Shown here: in pieces, positions 21,606-31,210 of the stretch
How positions within the stretch are numbered: the stretch's first letter is position 1
Layout: each line of letters starts with the position of its first letter
Assembly (NCBI RefSeq): GCF_003255815.1
Contig: NC_037669.1
Coordinates: 121,253,646-121,317,645, forward strand
DNA: 64,000 bases
Source: Theropithecus gelada
Lineage: Eukaryota; Chordata; Mammalia; Primates; Cercopithecidae
Direction: 5' to 3'
Position numbers and translations under genes: made by a program
The notes under the pieces: generated by a model
The model's database searches: none
What the model saw: only the letters and a program-made list of their open reading frames with translations
Told to the model about the DNA's origin: nothing

Positions 21606-21913
21606 TTTATTTATTTATTTATTTATTTTTGAGACGGAGTTTCGCCCTGTTGCCCAGGCCGGAGTGCAGTGGCGCAATCTCGGCTCACTGCAAGCTCCGC
21701 CCCCCGGGTTCTCGCCATTCTCCTGCCTCAGCCTCCTGAGCAGCTGGGACTACAGGCGCCCCACACCACACCCGGCTAATTTTTTTTGTATTTTTAGTAG
21801 AGACGGGGTTTCACCGTTTTCGCCAGGATGGTCTCGATCTCCTGACCTCGTGATCCACTCGTCTCGGCCTCCCAAAGTGCTGGGATTACAGGCGTGAGCC
21901 ACCGCGCCCGGCC
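21606..21913 (-). mobile_element. AluY, inverted
   Basis: A (TTTA)n tail, then TTGAGACGGAGTTTCGCCCT through CGCGCCCGGCC. It carries the classical AluY states (CGGCTCACTGCAAGCTCCGC, GGCTAATTTTTT), not the Old World monkey-specific ones. The open frame at 21592-21897 is translated Alu. Confidence 0.95.
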
Positions 21914-22110
21914 TCATTTATTTTTTATTACTAATACTCACTGAGCAAATATTTAATTGATTCATGCTCTATGTCTCACATACAGTGGGGAAGCAAAAGA
22001 CAAATTAATGTCACTAAACCAGAATTATTCTGATTTTTTTAGGTGGGTGTAAGCCATGGTGAAATTTATTAGTTGTTGTTTAACGACCCAGTGTTAATCA
22101 GCTGTGTTTT
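21914..22110. other. Unique spacer
   Basis: Nothing recognised. Confidence 0.4.
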
Positions 22111-22436
22111 ATTTTTTTCTATTATTTATTTATTTATTTTTTTGAGATGGAGTCTTACTCTGTCATGAGGCTGGTGTGCAGTGGTGCGATCTCCGCTCAC
22201 TGCAACCTCTGTCTCCTGGGTTCAAGCAATTCTTCTGCCTCAGCCTCCCAAGTAGCTGGGACTACAGGCACGCGCCACCATGCCCAGCTAATTTTTTTGT
22301 ATTTTTAGTAGAGACAGGGTTTCACCACGTTGGCCAGGATGGTCTCGATCTCTTGACCTCGTGATCCACCCCCCATAGCCTCCCAAAGTGCTGGGATTAC
22401 AGGTGTGAGCCACTGCCCGGCCTATTTTTTTCTATT
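22111..22436 (-). mobile_element. AluS/Y, inverted, with 13-bp TSD
   Basis: Body about 22130-22422. The perfect direct repeat ATTTTTTTCTATT at 22111-22123 and 22424-22436 is the target-site duplication. A small deletion in the left-arm end (CACTGCCCGGCC) is private to this copy. Confidence 0.95.
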
Positions 22437-23610
22437 TTTGATAAAGTGAACTGAACTGACAAATTATATAAAGAGCTACTGGGCCGTTATGAAATTTAAT
22501 CTGGTTTCTTTGCACTCTTGGGCCCCCCTCACTCCTGCTCCACGATAGTCTTTGTCCAGGCTGATGCCTAATGCCTTCAGTAACTCCCTGTCCTTTTGGA
22601 TGATGGTGAACATTCACATTGGTGTGGTGCTCAAGACCATGCCATGCACTGAGGGGGTCTCCCCATTCCCAGTTTGTCTCCTTTCTTGTCCTTGTCTTCC
22701 TGCTGTTCTCTGTTAAAGCCATATGTACTCACCTACAGTTCCCCATCTCACCAACTTAGTCCACACTGCCACACTTAAGAAATGGATGCTTCAGTTGAGA
22801 TATCAAGGGCTAGTGGGAGTAAGGAAAGGAAGTGTGTGTGTGTGTGTGTGTGTGTGTTTGTGGTTCAGACTCGCCTTGTCACATATTTGTTGGGCCTTCC
22901 TAGACAAGTCACTTGTTATTTCTATGTGGAAATGTCTTTGTTTCTAACATGGGATTAACCATATGCCATGGCCTCATATTGGGACTAGATGCAATGATAG
23001 ATCTGAAGTTGTGATCTCATTTTGATGGCACTGAAAGGGAAGACAAAAAAGCTTAAGGAGGAAAGGAAAAGTCTAGGGTCTGCCTGGGAGCTATGAAGGA
23101 GGAGAAAGCTTGGAAAGAGCTCAGTGCAAAGGAGCTGAGGGTTGAGGAGCCAAGGTTATGAAGAATAAAAATCCACTCACCTGAGACAGGAGAGGGGAGA
23201 CAATTGTTCCAAGAAGTGTCCCAGGGTTGGTCAAGGCTCAGGAGTTCAGGGCCTGGAACTCTTTTCATGGTTCTAAATGGTTGGTATAGACTTTGATGGC
23301 AGGTGGGCTACACATTCTTAGGCTAAAACAATTTTCAGTATGAAATTTTCTCCCTTTATAATCCTGCCCCTCCCATTAGCTGCTAGATTCTGGCCAAAAT
23401 GAGGTAGGGGACAATTCTTTATAGACCAAAGTTGCTCAAAGAAGAGAAAAACCAAAGACACCGCCGACCAAGTTTTATAAGTGATGTCAGCTTTTCTCTT
23501 ACTCTGCTTTTGGTTGTTGCTCTAAAGTGGTGGGGTCAAGTTTCTTAACTTTGGACTGAAAGGAAAGAAGACACCTAGTTGAGCTTTTAATCAGATAAGT
23601 ACTATACAGT
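22437..23610. other. Unique DNA
   Basis: No gene or transposon recognised except the GT microsatellite at 22832-22857. Confidence 0.4.
22832..22857. repeat. (GT)n microsatellite
   Basis: About 13 GT units. Confidence 0.95.
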
Positions 23611-23726
23611 ACACAAAAATTAGGTGTGGTGGCAGGTGCCCGTAATCCCAGCTACCTGGGAAGCTGAGGCAGGAGAATCGCTTAACCCAGGAGGCGGAGG
23701 TTGCAGTGAGCCAAGATCGTGCCACT
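23611..23726 (+). repeat. Copied Alu right-arm fragment (templated insertion)
   Basis: A 116-bp Alu piece with no tail, no TSD and no left arm. It matches 25010-25125 without gaps and with three mismatches, including private variants of that Alu (ATTAGGTG, GGGAAGCTGAG, CGCTTAACCC). It begins at ACACAAAAATTAGG and stops mid-arm at GTGCCACT, directly against the edge of a MER5A. Confidence 0.92.
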
Positions 23727-24062
23727 CAAAGTATAGTCTATGGACCAGTAACCTAGCAGCCTGTTAAAAATGCAGACTCTGGCCGGGCGCGGTGGCTCAA
23801 GCCTGTAATCCCAGCACTTTGGGAGGCCGAGACGGGCGGATCACGAGGTCAGGAGATCGAGACCATCCTGGCTAACATGGTGAAACCCCGTCTCTACTAA
23901 AAAAATACAAAAAACTAGCCGGGCGCGGTGGCGGGCGCCTGTAGTTCCAGCTACTCGGGAGGCTGAGGCAGGAGAATGGCGGGAACCCGGGAGGCGGAGC
24001 TTGCAGTGAGCTGAGATCCGGCCACTGCACTCCAGCCTGGGCGACAGAGCGAGACTCCGTCT

Positions 24063-24095
<33 letters not shown>

Positions 24096-24185
24096 CAGAC
24101 TCTTAGGCCCATCTCAGACCTACTGAACCAGAATCTGCGTTTTAACAACATTCACGGGTGATTTACATAAACATTGAAGTCAGGT
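23727..24185 (-). mobile_element. MER5A (hAT-Charlie), inverted, split by AluY
   Basis: The left part CAAAGTATAGTCTATGGACC to AAATGCAGACTCT and the right part TAGGCCCATCTCAGACCTAC to GGTGATTTAC together follow reverse-complemented MER5A. The first few bases of the element end (cagtggttct) are missing where the copied Alu fragment abuts. Confidence 0.8.
23766..24103 (+). mobile_element. AluY, Old World monkey type, full length
   Basis: Body 23781 to about 24088 with a long pure A tail. GGCTCAAGCC, AAAAACTAGCCGGG and GAGATCCGGCCACTGC are the monkey-lineage states. The perfect TSD AAAAATGCAGACTCT (23766-23780, 24089-24103) and low divergence indicate a young insertion into MER5A. Confidence 0.97.
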
Positions 24186-24866
24186 CAAGACTCCTTCTGA
24201 GTGCACATGAACATCCACAAACACATAACTATTCATTATGCAAATGATTTACTTTTATTGTAAGGCTATAAAAATATAGAAATACATAATAAAAAATTAC
24301 CTGTGGTCCTACCTCTGTTAGGGGTCTTTTAATTTTCTTTATCTTTTAATAGAAGAAGTCTAGACTTTTTGCCGGGGGAAAGCCATTCTTCTACAAAGCC
24401 ACTCCCACATCTTAAAAAAATATACTGGGTTTGACTAATTGCTCCAAGTTTTGTGGGAGGGCGAATAAAATACAATGAACATAGAGATATAACCCTAGTT
24501 TCTGTTGTGTCATAAACTTTCAGGACTTACAAGGAATTGGAGAAGAGAATTGATTATTAACTTTAAGCTATTCTATACTCATTTTAATTCCAACATTTGG
24601 CTGATTTATGTTACAAACAGATTTGGTATCATAAATGGACTCAGAGCTCTATGCATCTGAGGTTCGACAAACCTTCATCTGTATGTGGAAGTTGGTAGGA
24701 AAACATGTATCAGAGTTTCCCTTCCTCTTTGAGCAGTCTATCTAGAAAGATTAATTGACCCAACTCTAAAGGGTGACTTTGTAGATGATTTTTAGCAGGA
24801 GGTAGGTAGTGTAGGCTGAACAATGTTTTCTTTCAGTGAAGCCGAAATCTTTATTACTGCTTTTTA
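24186..24866. other. Unique DNA
   Basis: Nothing recognised. Confidence 0.4.
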
Positions 24867-25245
24867 ACTATAAGGAATAAATTGGCCGAGTGCAGTGGCT
24901 CACGCCTCTAATCCCAGCACTTTGAGAGGCTGAGGCTGATGCATCACCTGAGGTCAGGAGTTTGAAAGCAGCCTCGCCAACATGGCAAAACACCATCTCT
25001 ACTAAAAAAACACAAAAATTAGGTGGGGTGGCAGGTGCCCGTAATCCCATCTACTTGGGAAGCTGAGGCAGGAGAATCGCTTAACCCAGGAGGCGGAGGT
25101 TGCAGTGAGCCAAGATCGTGCCACTGTACTCCAGCCTGGGCAACAGAGCAAGACTCCAACCAAAAAAAAACAAAAACAAAAACAAAAAAAACCACCAAAA
25201 AACAGAACGAAAACCAAAACAAAAAAAAACTCTAAGGAATAAATT
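24867..25245 (+). mobile_element. AluS with long complex tail; donor of 23611-23726
   Basis: Body 24884 to about 25157, then a roughly 70-bp A-rich tail with C interruptions. The TSD ACTATAAGGAATAAATT (24867-24883) and ACTCTAAGGAATAAATT (25229-25245) differ at one base. Private variants in its right arm are shared with the upstream fragment. Confidence 0.95.
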
Positions 25246-26204
25246 TCTTTCTCTGAGTCCCGTCTTTTCTTCCCCGAACTTCGTGAGAATTTAATTCATT
25301 AAGACAGGGTGAGATGAAGCTTTCCTTGATGCCTCCATGCCCCCTTTGCACAAGTTCAAGATTTAGAGGTTTCCCAGCAATTGTCCTCAAGCAGGCAGCA
25401 TGCTTTGGGTGTTGTCCTCATGGGCAGGAGACGCTCCTGGGGGAGAATCAGCCAGTATGCCACAGAGTTGAGCTCTTGACTGACAGCAACTCCCCCTCTG
25501 CTTCCCCCTCCCAGTTTCAAGGACTGGCTGGCTGGGCCATTCTCGAAGATTTGGAAAGGAGCCACCAACAGGAATGATTGAACAATTGCTCTGTGAAACT
25601 TGAGATAACACTTTGTTCCACCACAGTGGAATTGCTGTGTGACAGAAGGAAATTATCGTTTAGTTCTTGGTTAACATTTATGTGAGAAAAAGAAAATTAA
25701 AGTTGATGGTATCTAGTCCAAGAAATGCTTGAATTTATTTGAAAGAACTAATATTAACTCAGCACTTCTGTAGAGTGAGGGTAGCCATCTTTGGAGGATT
25801 CGTTGTTTGAATTGCAATTGAAGACAAAACAAAACAAAACAAAATGAAAACCAACAATGTCCTTTAAGATGCCTGTGGAATGCCTCCTGGCTATCAAATA
25901 AGGTTCCCTGAAATCAATGGGATTTCTAGAAATAATTGGATTATGAATATAATGGCATAAAGTAGGTCCATCTCTATGGATACTTGGAGGTGTGTGTGTG
26001 AGGGGTAGTCATGGATTTTTAAAAATTTCAACATGTAGAAAAAGGTGAACAAGGCTCACTGAGTTCACTATAAGTTTTGCAATCAAATGAATAAAGCAAA
26101 CATTTCACTACTAATATATAAGTAATCTCAATAGTGCTTGTGTTAAAAATGCTAGTAGAAATAACTTTTAATTTAATTCTCAGAGTAAAGTATCAAATTC
26201 ACAT
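25246..26204. other. Unique DNA
   Basis: No gene recognised. An (AAAAC)n run lies at 25824-25845. The 87-codon frame at 25314-25577 and the opposing minus frames show no known domain. Confidence 0.4.
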
Positions 26205-26375
26205 GTTCATTCATTCAGCCCATATTTATCAAGGGCCATTTCTGTGTAAGCACTGTCTCAGGCCCTATGGGTGATACTGTGATGAATAAGACAGGGTTCT
26301 TGTGTTAATAACTTTATAGTTGGCTAGAGGAGACATGAACGTGGTGGGTACAAGGTGTACTGAGAAAGTTAAGCC
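26205..26375 (-). repeat. L2 LINE 3' end, inverted
   Basis: TTCATTCATTCAGCCCATAT, then TGTGATGAATAAGACAGGGT match the reverse complement of the L2 terminus with its TGAATGAA tail. Confidence 0.75.
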
Positions 26376-26464
26376 AATTTAACTATTTCTAACATCTCTC
26401 TAGTCTGTTTTTCCTTTGTTTAAATATAGGGTCATGTATTTGTGTGAGCCTATGTGTTTTATAA

Positions 26465-26690
26465 ACATGTATTAGTATTTACACTTGTGTAGTGCTTACT
26501 ATGGGCTAAAAACTTTCTAGAAGCTTTAGAGATGTGAACTCATGTAATATATGGTTATTACCCCCTTTTACAGACAAAAAAATGGAGGCAAAGACAATAT
26601 TGGATAACTTGCTCAGCTTTAGTGGAGGAGAAGGACTTGAACTTAGCAGCCCAGCTTGAGTCTCTCTATGTGCTGTGCTGTGCTGTCTTC
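26465..26690 (-). repeat. MIR SINE, inverted
   Basis: GTAGTGCTTACTATGGGCTA, ATTACCCCCTTTTACAGACA and GGACTTGAACTTAGCAGCCC follow reverse-complemented MIR through its B-box region. Confidence 0.85.
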
Positions 26691-26721
26691 CCGAAGTGGG
26701 CGCACTATCAGTATAACCCAA

Positions 26722-26879
26722 AAAGAGGTGTGCAGAGCTTAACTGGGTGTGTGGGCTCGTGCCTTTTATCCCAGCTGCCCAGGAAGCTGAGGCAGGAGGA
26801 AGCCAGGAGTTTGAGACCAGCCTGGGTGACATAGTGAGAGACTGCTTTTTTTTTTTTTTAAAGAGTTGTGCAGAGCTCA
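26722..26879 (+). mobile_element. Alu monomer-like element with poly-T tail
   Basis: A body of about 105 bp from CTGGGTGTGTGGGCTCGTGC to GACATAGTGAGAGACTGC, resembling a free Alu monomer or an internally deleted AluJ. The 20-bp TSD (26722-26741 and 26860-26879) has two mismatches. The 3' tail is 14 T residues (26846-26859) where A would be expected. Confidence 0.8.
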
Positions 26880-27413
26880 CTGCTTATTACCTGGTAGATT
26901 TGTTTCTATCACTTAGGCCTGTTTAATTACATAATACATGGTTGTATCTTATTTCTTTAGTAGTGATAGGTTCTTGAACCATGGAAATCAAGCAGCCATA
27001 AACATTTAAAAAGGAATATGGGTCAGATTTATTCAAAGGAATCCAACATTTGTAATATGAAGACTATTTTACAAATGAGCAGCCTTTTGTTTATCTATTT
27101 TGAAGTTCAGAGTTTCCTTATTGTTTTTTAATGTTGGGCATTTGTTTATACCATTTTTATTGATTTGAAATTCATCCAGTGGTGTATATGCACAAGGGTA
27201 GTTGCTAGTCTCGGTTTTGGAGAAAGATATTCACTAGAGGAAAAGGAAAATATAAAGCTCTGTTTAAGTGAGGGAGGAATTTTGGACAGGCATCCTTAGT
27301 AATCTAGTATTTTGTTAAGTGTATGGGAAAGAGATATATTTTTATCCTGGAGTCATTCTGAGTCTTATGCTCATCAGAAATTCCCATGCTTTAGTTTGTG
27401 TGTGTGGGAAAGA

Positions 27414-27450
<37 letters not shown>

Positions 27451-27689
27451 AAGAAAAGAAAAGAGAGGAGAGGAGAAGGGAGGGAAAGTGAACGAAGAAT
27501 CTTATGGAGAAATGAGATGAATTAATGCATATATGAACTCATCAGTTTTTATTAAAGAGAAAATAACAAGCACCATTAAAAAAATTTGATCTAAAAGAAG
27601 GAACATAAGACCACCTTGTCTAGTTATGCATTAAAGGGTATTTTAACAAGGGGCTAAGAATGAGCCTAGTTCTAAAGTTATTATTCTAG
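26880..27689. other. Unique DNA
   Basis: No gene or named transposon except the GA microsatellite at 27417. Confidence 0.4.
27417..27484. repeat. (GA)n purine-rich microsatellite
   Basis: About 15 GA units run into GAAA/AGGAG-type purine sequence. Confidence 0.95.
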
Positions 27690-27800
27690 TTCCTTGTCAG
27701 CAGAAGGGACTCTGTTTTACTCATTTTATCCTCTGTGCCTAGGTGAGAGACTGGCACAGAACAGGTACCCAGTAAATGAATGTGGAATGAGTAGAGCTAG
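27690..27800 (+). repeat. L2 LINE 3' end fragment
   Basis: TATCCTCTGTGCCTAGGTGA, then GACTGGCACAGAACAGGTAC, then CAGTAAATGAATGTGGAATG resembles the L2 terminus. Confidence 0.65.
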
Positions 27801-29420
27801 AGACCCTGGTTTCTGCAGAAAGATCTCTGGACCTTCAGAGAAAACATCTCACCTCAGAAGGTATTCACTGGCCAGATGCCATATTCTCCTTGAAGTCAGG
27901 CTGCCCTACTGAACTCACTGGCTTTGAAGCAGAGTGAGGCCTGCTCAGGAACCCAGCGGGAAGTCTTGTGTCTCTGACCTGGGCCCCCACGGTTAGACTC
28001 AGGAGATTAGAGTGTCCTTGCTCCAAAGCCAGAGATACAGACCCAGATTACTCGGGGTCACCGGTCCACATTCTTGTATGCAGCAGGAGCATTAATTAGT
28101 GACAATTACCTATTGGAAAAAAGAAGTCGAGTCCTGAGTGTCCCTTCCAAAAAACTTAAAGACAGAAGGAAGTTTCTAACAATGGGTCAGGGGAGATGCA
28201 TTTCCGCCCCGATGTTAAAAACAAGGTGCTGTCTAATTGATGAGTAGTAGGGGCTCGCAGAGAGGCTTTGATGAGCCATCTCCTGCTTCCTGATATTGTG
28301 ACCTCTCAACAAACACTGACAAATAAAACCAGCATGTCTTCGATATAAATGAGAGCACACTATCTGAGGAGATGCTTCGTTCTCAGGATGTGGTTGAAAT
28401 CCTGTTATGAATAAGGTTTACATCCTTGCCACTGAAATAATATTTTTGTACTGTGGAAATCAATGGTAAGGAAAAAAATGAACAGGTCATCTAATAAGTA
28501 AACAATTTAACTTTGATGTAATCTCTTGTTTGCTGGATTTGGTCCTGGGGAAAGTCAAAGGACACGTTACTTAGTTGAATTTCTCACCTTTTCTGTCTTC
28601 TCGTTTAACTTCTCTTCTCTTACCTTGTAGAGCATTTTGAGGATAAGTCCAACTAAAAATAGTGTTGTGTCAGGAATTCAGCCTTACGGCCTAGCCCTTT
28701 TTCTTGTGGGGAAATCTTTAGGCATATAGGACTCTGCTAACGGTGATTTAAAGTAGAACCAACAGAGGTTTGGTCTGAGGGAAGGTGAAAGCATGTATTT
28801 TATCAAGTCGAGAACCTGTAGAGAATTTGAGGGTTCTATGTTTCAAACGGAATTCAAATCTTTTGAGGCTCAAGTTCCATTTGCTCTTGGCAAAACACAA
28901 TTTCCTGGTTCAAAAGAAAATAAGCACATAAAAAAAGGGCCCCCAGGCTTCTTGGACATCAAAGCTTACGAGATACTCTTATAAAACAGCATTTTGATGA
29001 TTTTTAGATTATAGGAACCAGGAACATACAGATTAAAACTACCCTTGAACTACCCTTAAGTTAAAAAGAAAAAGCAAGACAAAAAGCCAAGGGCAAAACT
29101 GTTGGCAAAGTGCATTACACTTTGGATGTTTTTGCCAAAAGTGAGACATTTTAGTTAGTCTTCGAGCTCACCCTCCTTTCGAATTTTTTGGTAAAATCTC
29201 AGCAATGTCAAAATTCCATTTCAGCTTCTGCCTGGTGTCTCTTGAACTTCACATCTAAAGGGGTAGTCATGATTTTTTTGAACTAACAATTTCTTTAAAA
29301 AATTATGTCCATATTTTTGTTTGATGTTCAAGCAAGTTTGATTAATATATCCTTTAACATAAATACCAAATATTGACTAATCTGTTAAAAAGCACATTGT
29401 TTTAAAAAATCATTCTAGAT
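27801..29420. promoter_or_regulatory. Repeat-free block; homeodomain motif near 28.09 kb
   Basis: No transposon recognised for 1.6 kb. ATTAATTAG at 28091-28099, closely followed by ACAATTACC, is the clearest motif cluster. Scattered CpGs (TTTCCGCCCCGATG near 28200, TTACGG near 28685) remain. Regulatory function is inferred weakly. No coding frame with a known domain. Confidence 0.3.
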
Positions 29421-29652
29421 TAGTGATTCTCAACTGGTAGTTATTTTGATTCCGAGGGGACATTTAGGAATATCTGGAGACATTTTTGGTCGTCATAACT
29501 CTTAAATAGAGAATCAGGAGGTTTGCTACTGGCATCTACTGGGTAGAGGCCAGGGACACACTGCTCAGTATTTTATAATGCACAGGCCAGCTCCCCATCA
29601 CAAATAATTATCTGGCTCAAAATGTCAATAGTGTTGAGATTTAGAAATCATG
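29421..29652 (+). mobile_element. MER20-like hAT-Charlie element
   Basis: TAGTGATTCTCAACTGGTAG, GGGGACATTTAGGAATATCT, GGAGACATTTTTGGTCGTCA, CTACTGGCATCTACTGGGTA and CAAAATGTCAATAGTGTTGA give the full order of the element I know as MER20. Near full length, non-coding. Confidence 0.8.
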
Positions 29653-30387
29653 TTCTAGACTCTGGGAGGATCATAGATATTATAATTTCCAGCTACTTAA
29701 ATTTATCCCAACCAAGATTGATGTTCTTTACTGATTTCTGGACATAATTTTCAGACTAGGGGAAGAAAGAAGAATAAAAATGAGAATAAGGAAGAGAAAG
29801 ATATCTGTAACACTAAAATAATCCTTTGGGTACCAATGTCACCATATCTGTTCCATTATAACTAAGGAAAATAAAATAATTTTAAAAAGATATATAGTGA
29901 TTTTGAGGCCCAGAGATTATTAGCTGTTATAGGAACGCTCTTTAAGTCAGAAGGAAAGCAATGGAAACAGGACGTGTTAATATTCTTTTTGCCATTGTTT
30001 GTATGCTACTATGTGCAACTAAAAACTGAAGCTTATGAAACACTTCCACTCCCCACAACTGCCTGGCTTGCTTGTTCTGCCCATGTTGGTGTTTATTCCA
30101 TCATTCATCCATTCAGCAGACATTGACGCACCCTTAGAAAAGACAGGGTTAGTGGGACAAAATGTGTGAATGGAAGCTTTCCTCCACATGTTTGAGAGCC
30201 GTAGGATCCCATAGACAAGTCAGCTGAGGCAGAAGTACAAGGCGTGTATTACAATCCAGCATAATGTACATATTGCATTGGAAGGGACAGTGGCAGTGCC
30301 AGAGGCACTATTTGTCACTCTTGGTGAATTTGCAAATGTCTATCACAGAGGCAATGTCCCAAGGGACAGAATGGTATCCTTTGGGCA
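29653..30387. other. Unique DNA
   Basis: A short string near 30100-30130 (TCATTCATCCATTCAGCAGA) resembles an inverted L2 terminus. Otherwise nothing recognised. Confidence 0.4.
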
Positions 30388-30563
30388 AGGTTTCCTAAGC
30401 TTAGAACCACCTGAAGCATGTGTTAAAAACCACAGCAGCAGCAATATCAACAAAAACAGATTTATCAGCTCCACTTCAGGTCACTGACTCAGAATCTATA
30501 GGAACGGGTAATTTCTAACAAATGCTGAAGGTGGTTTTTATCATAAGGCAAGTTTAGGAAACT
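30388..30563 (+). mobile_element. MER5-like hAT-Charlie remnant
   Basis: AGAACCACCTGAAGCATGTG, ACTGACTCAGAATCTATAGG and GGTAATTTCTAACAAA resemble MER5A order with an insertion of CAGCAGCAAT-type sequence. Confidence 0.6.
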
Positions 30564-30644
30564 CTCCTCTTAAGACCAGTAAACCGTGAAACCCACAGAG
30601 GAAACCTGAATTTAGAGTCCCATCCTTAGCCCTATCATTACCCT

Positions 30645-30800
30645 ACACAGACTCAGTCATCCATTCATTCAGCAAACACCTTTTGCACATCTACTATGTG
30701 CCAGCCTTGTTCTAGAGGCTGGAGATACTGTGAATAAGACTGACAAGGTCCCTGCTCTCATAGAACTTATATTCAGGCACACCAGTGAGAACTGAAATAA
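30645..30800 (-). repeat. L2 LINE 3' end, inverted
   Basis: CATTCATTCAGCAAACACCT, CTACTATGTGCCAGCCTTGT and CTGACAAGGTCCCTGCTCTC match the reverse-complemented L2 terminus well. Confidence 0.85.
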
Positions 30801-30939
30801 CTGTGGAATATTTCACCCAAGAAGTGTCTTCCATTCTTGTGGATGAGAAAGGCAGAAAGAAGCTTTGTATTCTGGAGTAATGTAGGGAAGCATTCCCTCT
30901 TAGGCACATGTACATAGCAAATATGTTTCTGGTGTCCAG

Positions 30940-31019
30940 AAATATCTATTATACCTAACTATTTGTATGAGTTTGGGAAAATTGTTTGATGTGCTCAGTA
31001 TTGCATCTGTAAAATAGGG

Positions 31020-31050
<31 letters not shown>

Positions 31051-31210
31051 TACACACACACACATGCACACACATATATTATATATATATAATTTACCAT
31101 ACACAGTTGTTTTAAGGATTAAATTGGTCAACACTTTCAAAGTGCTTAGACCAGAGCGTGCCACATGGTAAGCACACAATATTGTTTGCTATTATCATCC
31201 TCATTCTCAT
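30940..31210 (+). repeat. MIR SINE split by TA/CA microsatellite
   Basis: The head part TTTGGGAAAATTGTTTGATG...GCATCTGTAAAATAGGGATA and the tail part TTTTAAGGATTAAATTGG... GTGCTTAGACCAGAGCGTGC flank an expansion at 31019-31092. The repeat grew out of the MIR 'ggataataata' region. Confidence 0.8.
31019..31092. repeat. (TA)n(CA)n(TA)n compound microsatellite
   Basis: TA units, then CA units with T and TG interruptions, then TA units again. Confidence 0.95.
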
